From Alisma plantago-aquatica (taxonomy: Eukaryota > Streptophyta > Magnoliopsida > Alismatales > Alismataceae), in the NCBI GenBank assembly GCA_963693085.1, contig OY856413.1:104042801-104106800 (forward strand): a stretch of 64,000 nt of DNA, in the 5' to 3' direction. Positions 10,639 to 22,443 of this stretch are shown here, piece by piece. The position numbers and the translations under genes were made by a program. Within the stretch, counting starts at the first letter, position 1, and every line of letters begins with the position of its first letter. The notes beneath the pieces are model-generated. The model ran no database searches, was not told the origin of the DNA, and worked only from the letters and a program-made list of their open reading frames with translations.

Positions 10639-13600
10639 ATGCAGGAATGGGTGGTTGACAGTGGATGCTCCAAACATATGACCGGGAACAAGGATGCATT
10701 TCAAACCTTTGAAGAAAAGAAAAGTGGAACGGTCACCTTTGGAGACAACGGTAAGGGCAAAATCGTTGGAGTAGGTAATGTTGGTACAAACCTTGAAATA
10801 AAGAATGTTCTACTCGTTGATGGTTTGCACCATAATTTGATAAGTGTTAGTCAATTATGTGATAGTGGTTATGATGTGTTATTTAACAAAACCTGCTGCA
10901 AGTTATTGATAGAAAACACTACAAATGTTGTTTATGAAGGAAATAGAGTTGCAAATCTTTATATCCTTAAACCTAACTCTATGAAATCAGTAGTGGGAAA
11001 ATGCTTACTTGCAAATGAAAATACCTTACAACTATGGCATAAAAAGCTAGGACATGCTAGTTCACATGTTATTAAAAAGTTAGTAAAATATGATCTTGTT
11101 CGTGGATTGCCTACTTTATCCTTTGATCAAGTTGAAAATTGTGAACCATGCACAATGGGAAAGCAAACCAAAACCTCTTTTAAACCAAAACATGTACTTA
11201 GCACCAGTAGATCCTTAATATTAATTCATATGGATTTATTTGGACCCATGAGGACACAATCTATTGGTGGTAAAAGATATTGTTTTGTTATTGTTGATGA
11301 TTATAGTAGATACACATGGGTACACTTTATTGCAACTAAAGATGATACTATTCATGTTTTTATACAATTTTGTTCCAAGATTGAAAATCTATTACAAAGC
11401 AAAATATGTACCATTAGAAGTGATCATGGTGGAGAATTTGAAAATCATACATTTGAGGAATTTTGTACATCTCAAGGGTACACTCGTAATTTTTCTACTC
11501 CACGCACCCCACAACAAAATGGTATAGTAGAAAGGAAAAATCGATCACTACAAGAAATGGCTAGAACTATGATGCTCGAACACAACACACCCAAAACCTT
11601 TTGGGCTGAAGCTGTAAACACTGCATGCTATGTGTTAAATAGAGTAACTATTCACTCTCACTTGAAGAAAACTCCATATGAAATAATACATTCTAAGAAA
11701 CCTAGAGTTGACTATTTTCATACCTTTGGCTCCACATGCTATATTTTAAATACCAAAGATGATAGAGATAAGTTTGACTCTAAATCACACAAAGAATTCT
11801 TTTTGGGATATTCCACTTCTAGAAAAGCTTTTAGAGTATATAATACTATCTCTAGAAAAGTTGAGGAATCTATTCATGTTTCTTTTCATGAAGAGTCCAA
11901 ATCTGAAAATCTAGAAATCATAGATCTCACTAATCAATTCGAAAATTTAAACATACCAAATGATAGTGAGAAAGTTACTACAAATAATCACCAAGCTGAA
12001 CCACAACCTACACCTAGGCTTATTAAGGATCATCCTCAAGAACTAATTATTGGAGATCCTAATGATAAAGTCAAAACTCGGTCTTCCTTCAAAGATGTTG
12101 CAAACATGGCTTTTGTTTCTATCATTGAACCTAAGAAGATATCTGAAGCTCTTAAAGATGATTATTGGATAATAGCCATGCAAGAAGAATTGAATCAATT
12201 CACTAAAAATGATGTATGGGATTTAGTTCCTAAACCACAAGATAAAACCATCATAGGAACTAAATGGGTTTTTAGGAATAAGCTAAATGAGGCAGGAGAA
12301 GTAATAAGGAATAAAGCTCGGTTAGTAGCACAAGGATATAATCAACAAGAAGGAATAGATTTTGATGAAACATATGCACCGGTAGCTAGACTTGAAGCTA
12401 TTAGAATGTTACTAGCTATTGCTGCACATAAAAACATCAAACTCTACCAAATGGATGTAAAAAGTGCATTTCTAAATGGCATCATTCAAGAAGAAGTATA
12501 TGTTTCCCAACCACCTAGTTTTGAAATACCAAAAAAAGGTGACTATGTTTATAAACTTAAGAAAGCACTTTATGGTTTAAAACAAGCACCTAGGAATTGG
12601 TATGAAAGGCTCAAGACATATCTTTTTGATAATAGTTTTTCTATTGGAAATTCAGATTCTACTTTATTTTTCAAAACATTTACATCTGATTTTCTAGTTG
12701 TGCAAATATATGTTGATGACATTATTTTTGGAGCTTCTAATGATTCATTGTGCACACAATTCAGTGACATTATCCAAAAAGAATTTGAAATGAGCCTCAT
12801 GGGTGAACTAACTTTCTTTCTTGGTTTTCAAATTAAACAAACACCTGCCGGAATATTCATAAGCCAAGAAAAATATACTAAAGAACTCTTAAAACGTTTT
12901 GGGATGGATCAGTGCAAACATGCTACTACTCCTATGGCTACTTCTATTAAAATTGATAAGGATGAAAATGGGGAACCTATTGATGATTCCTTATATAGAG
13001 CCATGATTGGTAGTTTGCTTTACTTAACTGCTTCTAGACCGGACATTATGTTTTCCGTTGGTCTTTGTGCTCGATTTCAATCACAACCTATGCACTCTCA
13101 TTTTCTAGCAGTTAAACGAATTCTTCGTTACCTAGCCGGCACTACTTGTTTTGGTTTATGGTATCCAAAAGGACAATCCTTGGATTTTAAAGCTTATACT
13201 GATGCGGATTATGCTGGTTGTCAACTTGATCGCAAGAGTACTAGTGGTGGTTGTTTCTTGTTAGGAAGAGCTTTAGTATCTTGGTTTAGCAAGAAACAAA
13301 ATACGGTTGCCCTATCTACAACTGAAGCCGAATATATGACAGCCGGGTCTTGTTGTGCTCAAGTACTTTATATGCAACAAATGTTAAACGATTATGGTTT
13401 TACTCTTTCATCTACGCCTATTTTTTGTGACAACACAAGCGCTATAAACTTAGCACACAATCCTATTTTACACATCCGAGCTAAACATATTGAAATCCGT
13501 AATCACTTTTTAAGGGATCATATCTCCAAGAATCATGTTTCCCTTCATCATGTTGATACGGAAGATCAATTGGCTGATATTTTTACAAAACCGCTTCCAC

Positions 13601-13680
13601 TAGATCAATTTAACAAAATTAGGAAGCAACTGCTTATCACTCCTTTGGAAGATGTTTTCTTCGATATTTGTACTTCTTAA
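10639..13680 (+). CDS. pol: Sirevirus Pol: protease, integrase, reverse transcriptase, RNase H
   Basis: A 1,013-residue uninterrupted frame. Near the start, [13 protein letters not shown] (residues 4-16) holds the aspartic protease DSG. The integrase zinc finger has LWHKKLGH (about 132-139) and a C-X2-C pair near 168-171. The integrase core has D near 199 (HMDLFGP), D near 263 (SDHGGEF) and E near 298 (IVERKN), which is the D,D-35-E spacing. The copia reverse transcriptase (RVT_2) runs from about 530 to 770, with YVDD at 691-694. RNase H has YTDADYAG near 852, TTEAEY near 895, FCDNTSA near 929 and [11 protein letters not shown] near 978. All catalytic residues are present. The true start is uncertain: protease upstream of MQEW is short, so translation may rely on splicing, readthrough or frameshifting from gag. 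The order integrase before reverse transcriptase defines Ty1/copia. Confidence 0.95.
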   Translation: MQEWVVDSGCSKHMTGNKDAFQTFEEKKSGTVTFGDNGKGKIVGVGNVGTNLEIKNVLLVDGLHHNLISVSQLCDSGYDVLFNKTCCKLLIENTTNVVYEGNRVANLYILKPNSMKSVVGKCLLANENTLQLWHKKLGHASSHVIKKLVKYDLVRGLPTLSFDQVENCEPCTMGKQTKTSFKPKHVLSTSRSLILIHMDLFGPMRTQSIGGKRYCFVIVDDYSRYTWVHFIATKDDTIHVFIQFCSKIENLLQSKICTIRSDHGGEFENHTFEEFCTSQGYTRNFSTPRTPQQNGIVERKNRSLQEMARTMMLEHNTPKTFWAEAVNTACYVLNRVTIHSHLKKTPYEIIHSKKPRVDYFHTFGSTCYILNTKDDRDKFDSKSHKEFFLGYSTSRKAFRVYNTISRKVEESIHVSFHEESKSENLEIIDLTNQFENLNIPNDSEKVTTNNHQAEPQPTPRLIKDHPQELIIGDPNDKVKTRSSFKDVANMAFVSIIEPKKISEALKDDYWIIAMQEELNQFTKNDVWDLVPKPQDKTIIGTKWVFRNKLNEAGEVIRNKARLVAQGYNQQEGIDFDETYAPVARLEAIRMLLAIAAHKNIKLYQMDVKSAFLNGIIQEEVYVSQPPSFEIPKKGDYVYKLKKALYGLKQAPRNWYERLKTYLFDNSFSIGNSDSTLFFKTFTSDFLVVQIYVDDIIFGASNDSLCTQFSDIIQKEFEMSLMGELTFFLGFQIKQTPAGIFISQEKYTKELLKRFGMDQCKHATTPMATSIKIDKDENGEPIDDSLYRAMIGSLLYLTASRPDIMFSVGLCARFQSQPMHSHFLAVKRILRYLAGTTCFGLWYPKGQSLDFKAYTDADYAGCQLDRKSTSGGCFLLGRALVSWFSKKQNTVALSTTEAEYMTAGSCCAQVLYMQQMLNDYGFTLSSTPIFCDNTSAINLAHNPILHIRAKHIEIRNHFLRDHISKNHVSLHHVDTEDQLADIFTKPLPLDQFNKIRKQLLITPLEDVFFDICTS

Positions 13681-14047
13681 CAAAAACTTTTAATGGACAT
13701 CTTTTTCATTAGATTTGATGGGACATCTAATTAAGGGGGAGTTTTTATTCTTAACGGATATCTTTTTGAAATGACAAAGGGGGAGAAATAAATATAAAAC
13801 TAAAACTTAGTAATTAAAAACTCAATCAATGAGTTTCATAAATAAACTCTTGGCTTTACATTGAAAGTTGCTATCTTCCCTAGTGAATTGGATTTCATGT
13901 TCCATAATTCATGGGGAATAATAAGCACACATTTTATACACAAGAGGAAAAACTACAAAAGGTAATCTAAAGGTATGAAACTCATATGTTTTATATTTCC
14001 TTTATTTATTTTTTGGAAATGTTTGTCATCTTCAAAAAGGGGGAGAT
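13681..14047 (+). other. 3' untranslated region with three polypurine tracts
   Basis: After pol, purine tracts lie at 13733-13741 (AAGGGGGAG), 13776-13788 (AAAGGGGGAGAAA) and 14034-14046 (AAAAAGGGGGAGA). The last directly abuts the 3' LTR and is the probable plus-strand primer. Repeated tracts of this kind are a known Sirevirus hallmark. Confidence 0.85.
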
Positions 14048-15465
14048 TGTTGGCTAAATGGACATCTATAAATCCCTTTGTTTTGATTATGACAAACATT
14101 TCATTCTTATTGATCTAACGAGCTACTTGAGTGTGCAGGAACAAGGTGGATGACAAAGTACTAGGGAGATCCATATGCTCACATATTTATATTTTAATGA
14201 AATGTAATCGCTTTGTAAAAACTTGTACACATATATAATGTACAAGTACTTAGATTTCATGTAAATCAAGCGTTAGATCTTCCCTAGCTAAACACCACAT
14301 TTAGATAAGTCATCCCTTTCAAATAGGAACACATATGCACACTCATACATATAATTAATGCCTAAATTGAAACATTGAAACAGGATCAATCTCGGTCGAC
14401 CAACTCCTCTACCGAGACACTCTCGGTCGACAATCTTCTCGACCGAGAAAGATCCAAAGTAGCCGTTAGACACAACTGACAAGGTAGTTGGTAGTTGGAG
14501 ATAGATGTTGCAAATCACTTGATCCAGAGAGCCTCTCGGTCGACAAAACTTCGACCAAGTAGGTATCTCGGTCGACCATTCCTCGACCGAGATGAACTCT
14601 GACAGCAACTGCAGAGTAAATTAATTAGTCGTTGCTAAAGCAACAAACTTATACCTAACAGCTAGTTAAGCACTTAGAAACCCCTAGAAGTTGTCTAGAA
14701 CGTCCTTAAGCATCCTTAGACCATTCCTATAAATAGGACAAGCCATAGGACACTCAAACTCACTTGTTACACTTGAGAAATCCTTGAGCATACTTTGAGC
14801 AATCTATTGTGAGCAATTTGAGCATTGTAACAATTGGCTACTTTCTTCCTTAGCTCAAAATTCGTGTTCTATAGGCTAGTATCTCCTACCCACTGCAATC
14901 ACAAGTCCATACACTTGGTTAGGAGATCTATACGCTTGATCTAGGCAAATCAAGCCTTGGGCTACAAAGGATAAGTTGTAATTTCCTTTTTCCTTTCTTG
15001 TTCTCTATTAATGTTTATACTCTCCTTGCTACTCCTAGGTTGGAGGATGTGGATTGGAGAGGGTGGAGATCTTCTTGGTGAAGAAGGCGACCTTGAGCTA
15101 CTTCAGAAGGCTGGTCCAACGGGAGGTTACTTCTAGAGAGGAAGGCTACTTCAAGGGGGAGCTTGGAGTTACTTCAAGAAGGCTACCTCAAGTTGGTGCA
15201 CCTACTTCAAGTGAAGGTTGTTCAAGGGGTGTAAAGGAAATTATTGTATTTTGTATAAATCCTTGAGAAGGTAATAAAATAAATACTTTCAAAATCCTGG
15301 TTGGGTAAGCAACCGGGTAGTGGACTGACAACTTTAGTATTTGCTAAAGTTGGAACCACTCTAAACACCTGTCTCCTTCTTCCAATTTCAATTGTGGTTG
15401 TTTGAGTTCAATAAATTGTTAAAATTATTTTAAAACTCTATTCACCCCCCCTCTAGTCTTTTTCA
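14048..15465 (+). repeat. Sirevirus 3' LTR
   Basis: A 1,418-bp copy of 7031-8440. The 8-bp length difference is explained by duplication of CATTGAAA near 14370-14385. The word cluster lies at 14391-14592 and the TATA box at 14728-14735. The last bases TTTTTCA are followed by target-duplication copy CCAAG. Confidence 0.93.
14391..14592. repeat. Palindromic CGGTCGACCG-word cluster, Sirevirus 3' LTR
   Basis: Same arrangement as 7366-7568. Point changes hit several arms (for example TCTACCGAG and TCGACCAAG), so pairing is slightly weakened, while one arm is a better match here (CTCGGTCGAC against CTCAGTCGAC in the 5' copy). Confidence 0.8.
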
Positions 15466-15758
15466 CCAAGTCCGAATGCACATTTCTAGGTATCATGGAG
15501 GAAGTACCCACAGACTATGCCACACTTCTTGAACTAAAAACTTCTATTCCAAAAATAAAATTATTACAAAACTATGGCACCTGGTACCAACAAAGAAATG
15601 AAAAAATAGAAAAGGACAATCATTGTGGTTCTCAAGATGAATCACAAGTCACTACCATTGAAGGTGTTGTTGCAAGACACTCTAGGTACTTGGCAAAGTA
15701 GTCCTAACCCACAACAACGAATCTCGGGTCAACCTCTTCCACTTCAACCACATCTAAC
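15466..15758. other. Target flank of Sirevirus, unrecognised
   Basis: Continues the sequence interrupted at 7030. A 68-codon frame at 15495-15701 has no family I recognise and may be chance or a remnant of the Tat element. The Athila-like LTR begins right after, at 15759. Confidence 0.3.
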
Positions 15759-16077
15759 TGATTCATCCCTATTTTAGGGCTTCATCTTGTGTCTTTTTGC
15801 TCTTCAATCACATCTACACTTATTAGATTGCATGTCATTCCTCCCAATATGCTTATTTGTATAAAATGCACTTATGGACATTATTTGCATGTTTTTCAGG
15901 CATTTGGACCACACTTGATGGAAGAGAGAGAGAAGGAGTGATCCTAGGGTTCCTCTACCCTTGGAGAGACCTAAAGTGAAGTCTGAGGCCCCCTCAACCT
16001 AACCCTAGTGACCAAAGATCAATTTAAGCAAATATGTCCAAGAAAATCCAAAGAACTGAAGCAAAGTGTTGATCCAG

Positions 16078-16455
16078 GATCCAGCACGGCCGTGGTACCA
16101 CAAAACAGTCGTGCTAGGTCACTTAAAAATCAACAGAACAACCTCCAATAGAAGTAGAGAGCAGCACGGACGTGCAGCACAAAATGGTCGTGCCAGTGAC
16201 AGACACCACGGTCGTGATCCACAAAACAGTCGTGGCTCAGTAGACCAGAACGACCGTGCAACACCACCACGACCGTGCTACCCTCACTTCACCACGGTCG
16301 TGGTGACCACCATGATCGTGGCATTTTCTGCCATCAACATGAAATTTTGCCTACTTTAATTCCCTCGACTATGCCCATACACCACAGACGTGGCCTACCC
16401 TACCCACCATGGTCGTGGTGACCCACCACGGTCGTGGTGACCCACCACGGGCGTG
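16078..16455. repeat. CACGGTCGTG word cluster, Athila-family LTR
   Basis: About fourteen copies of a word built on CACGGTCGTG or CACGACCGTG occur in both orientations. They include the near-perfect palindrome CACCACGGTCGTGGTG at 16290-16305. Spacing is irregular, 15-40 bp. The cluster ends about 80 bp before the TATA box. Confidence 0.8.
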
Positions 16456-16532
16456 CTACTCACAAAATCCACCCACTTTTCAACTGCTTCCCCATTTTGC
16501 CCCTACTTGACCTAGTGCTTCCTCCCCACACC

Positions 16533-16540
16533 TATATATA
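16533..16540 (+). promoter_or_regulatory. Athila-family LTR TATA box
   Basis: TATATATA in the context CACACCTATATATACC. The family solo LTR has an equivalent box at 43689-43696 in the same position relative to its words. Confidence 0.6.
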
Positions 16541-18106
16541 CCTAAGTTGTGGATGGGGCATGAGGCTATCTACCTTCCACCACTTCCTAGATCCCCAAAT
16601 CGCCATCTACTACATTCCACTCCATATCTACCTCAAATCCACTCCATTTCACCATTTCCACCACCAAATCACTAGTTTAGACTAGTTCCTACCCATATTC
16701 CCCTTCATTCTTCACCCTTGCACCCTGGAGGAGGGAGGAGGATGACCTGCAGCTACTGGATAGAAGGATTTCAGCCACTACTCTGAGCTCCATGGCTTCT
16801 TCTACCTCTTTTTCCTTTCTTTTTGTATTTTCCATTTCTATGAGTAGCTAGGTCCCTGTGGGTGGGCTGTTTGGGGGAAATTATGTTACTTTTATACCAC
16901 GTTGGGGGAAAATGATATGTAAACATTGTAATTCCATTTTTAAATTATTATATTCTATTTGCATCTCATTCTCCATGGATTTCTTGTTGGTTTGTGTGTG
17001 GAATCACCTAGGAATTTAGGCAAATTGTTTATATGTGTGAATTTTGGGATTTTCCCCTAGGTCCAATTCTTGGATCCCTAGGTTGCCTCCCATCTTCCTA
17101 CATCCTAATCAATCTCCCTAAACCTAAGTGAGAGATCTAAGTATCTAGATTAGGTAATTCTAGTGCAATTAGCATGGAGCCTTCTCAAGGCTAGAATGTG
17201 GGGGAATTGGGGTCCAAAACCCTAATCTCACCTCCCCATTACTACCCTCGCCCCCTAATTTCCCTAGGAATGCCTAATCTAGAAACCTAGACTTGGTTAG
17301 ACTATTATTGAATTGAACCTAACCCCTAGCCCAATTGAGCCTCGTAAGGGTAGTAGGGGGTGTTAGGGACTAGTTCCCCTATACACAACCTAGCATATCC
17401 ATAGCCAGTTAGTAGCTTAGGTTAATTCATTAGACTCTAACTTTTTGTTTGGTTTGGATAATCTAAATGGAATAATAATGTTCATATGTCACCCCCCAAC
17501 TTAAGTGATAAGTTCATATCCCTAAACAGTCCACACTTCTCTTCATTGCTTAAAACCCTAGTTTGTGCTTGCTTAGCTTAATTAGTTGTTTCCTAGCTTA
17601 GTTAGCTTCTTGCTTTTCTCTTGTCTTATTCATGCTAGTGTAGCTCTTTAATTGCTCTTTTACTTCTCTCTTACTTGCCTTAGTGTAATTTGCCTTTTCA
17701 TACCTAGCTTAGTCCTTTCTTTCATGCTTAGTCTTAATCTAGTCTAGGGTTAACATAGATTTCATTCTTACCTTTAATTCCTCACTTCTTCATAGTAGTT
17801 TAACAATCAAATCAACCTTTAAACCCTTAACCCTAGTCTCCGCAGTAGGAACCCAGCAAAACTAACTTAGCTCTAACACCCCCTCTTTTTTCCCTATGGA
17901 TCGATCGTGTACTTGCCATCTTCCTATACTACGACACGACCCCGTGCGCTTGTGGGTGTAGTGTTTTAGCATGAGTAGGTGTTAAGTTAGGTTTATAAAT
18001 TTTGAAAGCAAATTCCCATCACTTGTGTTCCGACCTCGTGGGGCGCATCTAGTCGGGTCAAATCGGCTAGTGTGTTGCACCTCTAGCGGAAGCGCACCAA
18101 GCTTTC

Positions 18107-18124
18107 TAGCATTGTTGTCAGGGA
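18107..18124 (+). other. Decayed tRNA-Asp primer-binding site
   Basis: The 18 bases match the usual Athila primer site at 12 positions. All six mismatches are C-to-T or G-to-A. It is correctly placed just after the LTR end. Confidence 0.7.
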
Positions 18125-18238
18125 GTAGAGGCATTTGGCCTAGCTAGTTAGTTTTGCTTTGACTTTTCCTACTGCCCTCATCGTTGCTATTCTTTATTCA
18201 TTTTTCTTTGCATTCTTTGTGTACATTGGTTTACTAAC

Positions 18239-18877
18239 TTGCTTTCCTTTGTTTGGTTGTGCTTTGTGCATGTGACAAGCCCTTTGGGAGGAAATGAGAT
18301 GGAAGACCAAAATACACCTCACAAGTCCTTGCAAGATTACTTCATGCCGAGCAACTACCAGTCACCTATTGCATCTAGAGTCACCCAAATACAAGGGGAG
18401 AAATTTTCTATTCCTCCAGGTCTTCTTGGGCTCCTGCCCACCTTCTATGTCTCAGAGAGTGAAAACCCCTACAAGCATGTGGATGCCTTCCTAGAGATGT
18501 GTGCCACCTTCATAATGTCAACGGCAAGTGATGACTCACTTCAGCTCACATTGTTCCCATTTCCATCAAGGATAGGGACAAGGAATGGTATGATTCAAGG
18601 AGAGACATCATGAGTTGGGGTGAGATGAAGATGGCATTCTTGAGGAAGTTCTACTCTATTGCAAGGATGACACAAATGCGGCGGTCAATAGTGAGTTTCA
18701 GCCAAATGGATAATGAAAAGTTCCATGATGCTTGGGATAGGTTGCAAAAGCTATTGAGAGATTGCCCGCATCATGAGATACCTTTGTGGTAGCTTGCACA
18801 AGCATTCTACTCCAGTTTGTCATCAAGGGATCAAGCTATAGTGGATTCTTCTTATGGAGGTGTTTTCATGACAAAGT
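18239..18877 (+). pseudogene. Athila-type gag, 5' part, broken
   Basis: The frame begins with LQDYFMPSNYQSPIASRV and continues through FYVSESENPYKHVDAFLEMC and SDDSLQLTLF, the Athila Gag capsid region. A one-base frameshift near 18560 moves the text to the other frame, which carries SWGEMKMAFLRKFY, MRRSIVSFSQMDNEKFHDAWDR and CPHHEIPLW. A TAG at 18790-18792 follows that tryptophan, where the family has glutamine. The coding text runs to 18877 and stops abruptly because a Tekay element is inserted at 18878. The remainder of this Athila copy was not seen on the far side of the Tekay. Confidence 0.8.
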
Positions 18878-19609
18878 TGTAACATCCCTGGTGTAACATA
18901 CTGAAATTCAAGATCTTCCCTGCAATTTACCCACTTTTGAACTTTTCTTGGCCTTCTAGTCCATTTGGACCTTTTTCATAAATTTCCCTTGTTTTATAAT
19001 CTTTTTGGACTCCTTGTGCAATTTGAGCACAATTCAAGGTTGAAATCACCTTTTTCCCCCATTTATGATAATGAAGGGGTGTTTGCACAAATAACCCAAT
19101 TAAGGAGATAAGTGAGTGTTAATAATGTAATTTGGTCATTAAGGAAGGATATAAGTAGATAATATTAATTTGGATCTTTTTGGATAAATATATTAATAAT
19201 AATAAGAATTTGAATTATTTATGAGTATAATAACCTCTTTACTTTCTCTCTCCAATTTGATGATAAATGTGTGAAAATATATTTAAAGGTTGATATTTTG
19301 CCCTTAATACTCATATATATCTATCACCTCGAATTTGACTCACTAATTGCATTAATATAGTCATTTCATAATAATTCACACCTTTTAATTTGTTAAAATA
19401 CATATTAATGAGAAATGTATTTATTAAGGGCCTTATTGGATATAAATATGAAATCTAATTATATAGAATCGTTCTAAATGCTAACATGAACCTATGGTCC
19501 AAATTTGCTGGATTTTGGAGTTCAATTGACCCTTCAAATCCATTTTATAAGTATTGAATATAGTGTGACCTGTTCTTAAATTGATTTCATTAATTTGATG
19601 TGTAACGCT

Positions 19610-20300
19610 ATGGTTCGGCCGATTTTTCCTGTCACGCGCCCTTAGCAGCTCATCTGACGATCACGATCTAATCGTTCTCTGATCTAACGGCAGACAGGTC
19701 GTCACCTTCCTCCCGCCACTGAACAGGCGCGTCGCCCCAGCTCCTCGGAGACGTTCTCCCTCTCTCCTTCTCCATTTAACGCGATTCCTTCACTGTTAGC
19801 TCCATCTCACGCTGCCGGTTCAAATGAGCCCTAGCTCATCGCCCCTTTCTCCCTAGCGGCGTTACGCCCAAACTGACCCCTTCACTCCTCTCGAACCCCA
19901 AGTCGCAGAGGCGACCTCGGTCCTCTTCCTACCTATTTAAGGGGTCGTCGAGCACCCTTAGATCCCGAGCTAGCCTCCTCCACACTCAATTGGCCCTAAG
20001 CTACCCTCAGTCACCTGGACCTATTCGATGTGCTTCACCGGCAACCTTGGCCCACTGCTTGCAGCATCGACCTCCTCTTTCAAATTAGACACACTGTGAG
20101 TTTCTTCGACGTCTGCCCATCAATTCGCTGGTATCTCTTTGTCCCGCGACGCCCCCATTTGCCCTGACCTACAAGCCACCGGACCTCAACCACCGCCACC
20201 TTACTGTCAGGTTTGTAATGCTCCTCTGCTCGTGCTAGGACCTGACCTAGGTCCGTTTTCACCTCGCAAAAAGATCACCGACCTCCGTTTCCCGATTCTT
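19610..20300 (+). other. GC- and CpG-rich block in LARD LTR
   Basis: In a window that is otherwise strongly AT-rich, this stretch is rich in C, G and CpG. It surrounds TATTTAAGGGG near 19934. It recurs at about 25010-25690 in the other LTR. It is probably the promoter and leader part of the LTR rather than a host gene fragment. Confidence 0.55.
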
Positions 20301-21795
20301 GTTGTTTCCCTTTGATTTTCGTTCTTCGATCGGTTCCCCTGGTCCCAACCAGGTCAACGTGGTTTCGTGGCCTCCCGAGCAAGTATTGGCTAATGATCTT
20401 GCTCTTTGAATTCAGTTGTCATGGCGATTTTCTTTTCGGGTTCAGTTTGTGGAGTTGCGCCCTCATGGCGAGTTGGGGTCGAGGAGTCGAGCTCCAGATG
20501 TCTGCCATCGCCATGGCTAGCAAACGATGATCACAGGTCAGGGAATGACCTTGGTATCCCCACACCTCTGACTTCACAATTTGCACTGCAGGGACAATAA
20601 AGACTTTTCACATCTGGTTTTGTTTTCTCGCAGGGGGATATCGTGAGGTTCATATGACCCTTTTACCCTCACAGCTACAATCCATATTATCGGAACCATA
20701 AGGGTATTTTAGTAATTTCGTCTCTGTTCATTCGCCCTTGACCGAGGCCTAGCGAGCCTGGACCGGCTCACATGGCCAAAACTGATTGGCCCAGGTCACC
20801 GTGGGTCCGACCACTGTGGCATGTGTTTTGCAAATATAATTGCGTATGTGGCATCCTCCTAATTTCTGATTGGTCGGATTTACTTAATTCATAGTAAATC
20901 AACCGTTGGTAAGAAAAATACGAATAAATAGTCAATGGAAAGGATTTTTAACGTAGAATTCGATTTTATGGTTTTTGAGTCATGATTTGGATTCCTTTTT
21001 CAAAGTTTGCCTGGAATGCCTTTTTATGTGTATAAACTGTTCTAAAATACATAATAAATTCATTTTAACTCCAATTTGTAAAATAAAATATGTTTTCTTA
21101 TTCAGGAGAATATGACTAATCTTTTGGGCTTGGTTTTAAACCCTAAATCGTGGTTTTGTAAAATTAGGGTTTTTCATATACTTTATGTCTTTACATATAT
21201 TAATACATGTGTAATTATGTAACTAGGGAAATTGGAATGGTGATACAATCAGTTTGGTGAATATGATGGTAATTAATTAAAACAAGTATGTGAGCCCTAT
21301 TTCAGTATGTGCACCCTATTTTGTATGTGGCTCCTATGTATGTGAATCATATTATATGAATCATATCAAAGATGAATGTGAATGCAATTGTGCAAACTAC
21401 CAATCCTTCAGTTGGGTCTTTTCCAACTCCACAATCATTATTGTGCTAGCCTTGTCATCCTTCTACTTGCATTTATTGGCTCTTTACTTATTTTATGCTT
21501 CTAATGCCATTGTGGATCATTCATTTGAAATATGTGAATCTTGCTACTACATATGTCGTCTCATTTACTTGGAATGCTTAAATCTTGCTATTTCCTATGT
21601 TGGCTCATCTTTTGAAATACTTGGAAACATTGTATAATGTTGTTACTTTGTTGGCTCCTTTATTTCTTGGGTTTTATTCCCAATGCTATTTTGCAATCTT
21701 GTTATACTTTTCACTCTACTGCCAAGTGAATGTTTATGCATAATATAGTTATTGTCCAATTGACAATGTAGTGTACATGAGTACAAACCACCCAT

Positions 21796-21889
21796 AGGGC
21801 ACTGGGGTTTTAGTCCCCCTATCGGGCACTGGGGTTTTAGTCCCCCTGCCACTTTTTAGGCACTAGGGTTTTAGTCCCCCTGCCATTGG
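21796..21889 (+). repeat. Three-unit tandem repeat in LARD 5' LTR
   Basis: Three units of about 27-35 bp share GGCACTGGGGTTTTAGTCCC (the third reads GGCACTAGGG). Each contains the self-complementary core GGGG-TTTTAGT-CCCC. The 3' LTR has only two units (27182-27247), which explains most of the LTR length difference. Confidence 0.8.
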
Positions 21890-22443
21890 TGAGGTTTGGT
21901 AGGTGCCTCACCCTACATTGTGAGGGTGTTAAGTCATAATTTATATTCATGCAATTGTGATATTTATTGATATTGGAAGGTGGCAGTTTTCTAGAATCTT
22001 ATTCACTCAATTGCTCTCACTTCTTAAAATCCCTTAATGGAATATTTTTTCTGAGCTTATTAATTGCCTTTATCCTATTTTTAACACATACCTTTTATCT
22101 TTCTCTTGCTGGATGACCCCACCCATCCAGGTTAGGATCAAAGTGCGCATGGAAGCTTGGTGGACCTAAGGCTAAGGATAGGATAAGAAGAAAAGGAACA
22201 TATAGCTTGCATGGACATAGTTGCCTTTATATATTAAGTTCTTTTGTTTGGAGACAATGTTGGCTTAGTCTAAGTCTTCCTCTACCTAGATCCTATGTTT
22301 TGTATAAAGTTGTACTTCCTTTATGGAAATTTTATAATGTACTCTTTATAAATTTTTAATAAAGTCAAGTTTTTATTTCTTCCATTGCCACACCATTGGT
22401 GTTTTTGTTTTCCATGATTTTTAGTAGAGACTTGGTCTTTACA

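Larger units (their letters stand above)
7031..15465 (+). mobile_element. Complete Sirevirus-type Ty1/copia retrotransposon
   Basis: The 8,435-bp element is bounded by direct LTRs starting TGTTGGCTAA and ending TTTTTCA. It is flanked by a perfect 5-bp target duplication CCAAG (7026-7030 and 15466-15470). Order: 5' LTR, initiator-Met primer site, gag, spacer, pol (protease, integrase, reverse transcriptase, RNase H), three polypurine tracts, 3' LTR. Multiple GGGGGAGA-type tracts, palindromic words in the LTR and a coiled-coil Gag are known Sirevirus traits. The LTRs differ by roughly 30-35 substitutions (eye count) and one 8-bp duplication, so the insertion is relatively recent. It is the youngest-looking and most intact element here. 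No envelope-like frame follows pol. Confidence 0.93.
15759..18099 (+). repeat. Athila-like 5' LTR
   Basis: Starts TGATTCATCC and ends CGCACCA, eight bases before a decayed tRNA-Asp primer site and Athila-like gag. It shares blocks along its length with 42864-45321 (for example the GAGTAGCTA / GGGCTGTTT / GTTGGGGGA segment near 16842-16914), so they are one LTR family. It contains the CACGGTCGTG word cluster, a TATATATA box at 16533-16540 and C/T-rich U5-like sequence. No coding content. The matching 3' LTR of this copy was not found. Confidence 0.8.
18892..22443 (+). repeat. LARD 5' LTR
   Basis: 3,552 bp, about 96% like 24274-27801 by eye in the part compared. It contains a GC-rich block (19610-20300), a TATTTAA box near 19934-19940, a three-unit tandem repeat (21796-21889) and AATAAA near 22360. 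Frames such as 20312-20530 have no family resemblance. Confidence 0.9.

Noticed and set aside
16066..16359. 97-codon frame across the CACGGTCGTG words
   Set aside because: The translation only reflects the repeated words, and the equivalent region of the related LTR does not keep the frame.
20312..20600. Frames in the GC-rich LARD block, also 25249-25455 and 25696-25905, considered as a captured host exon
   Set aside because: The corresponding frames differ between the two LTRs and no domain is visible. GC richness alone explains their length.
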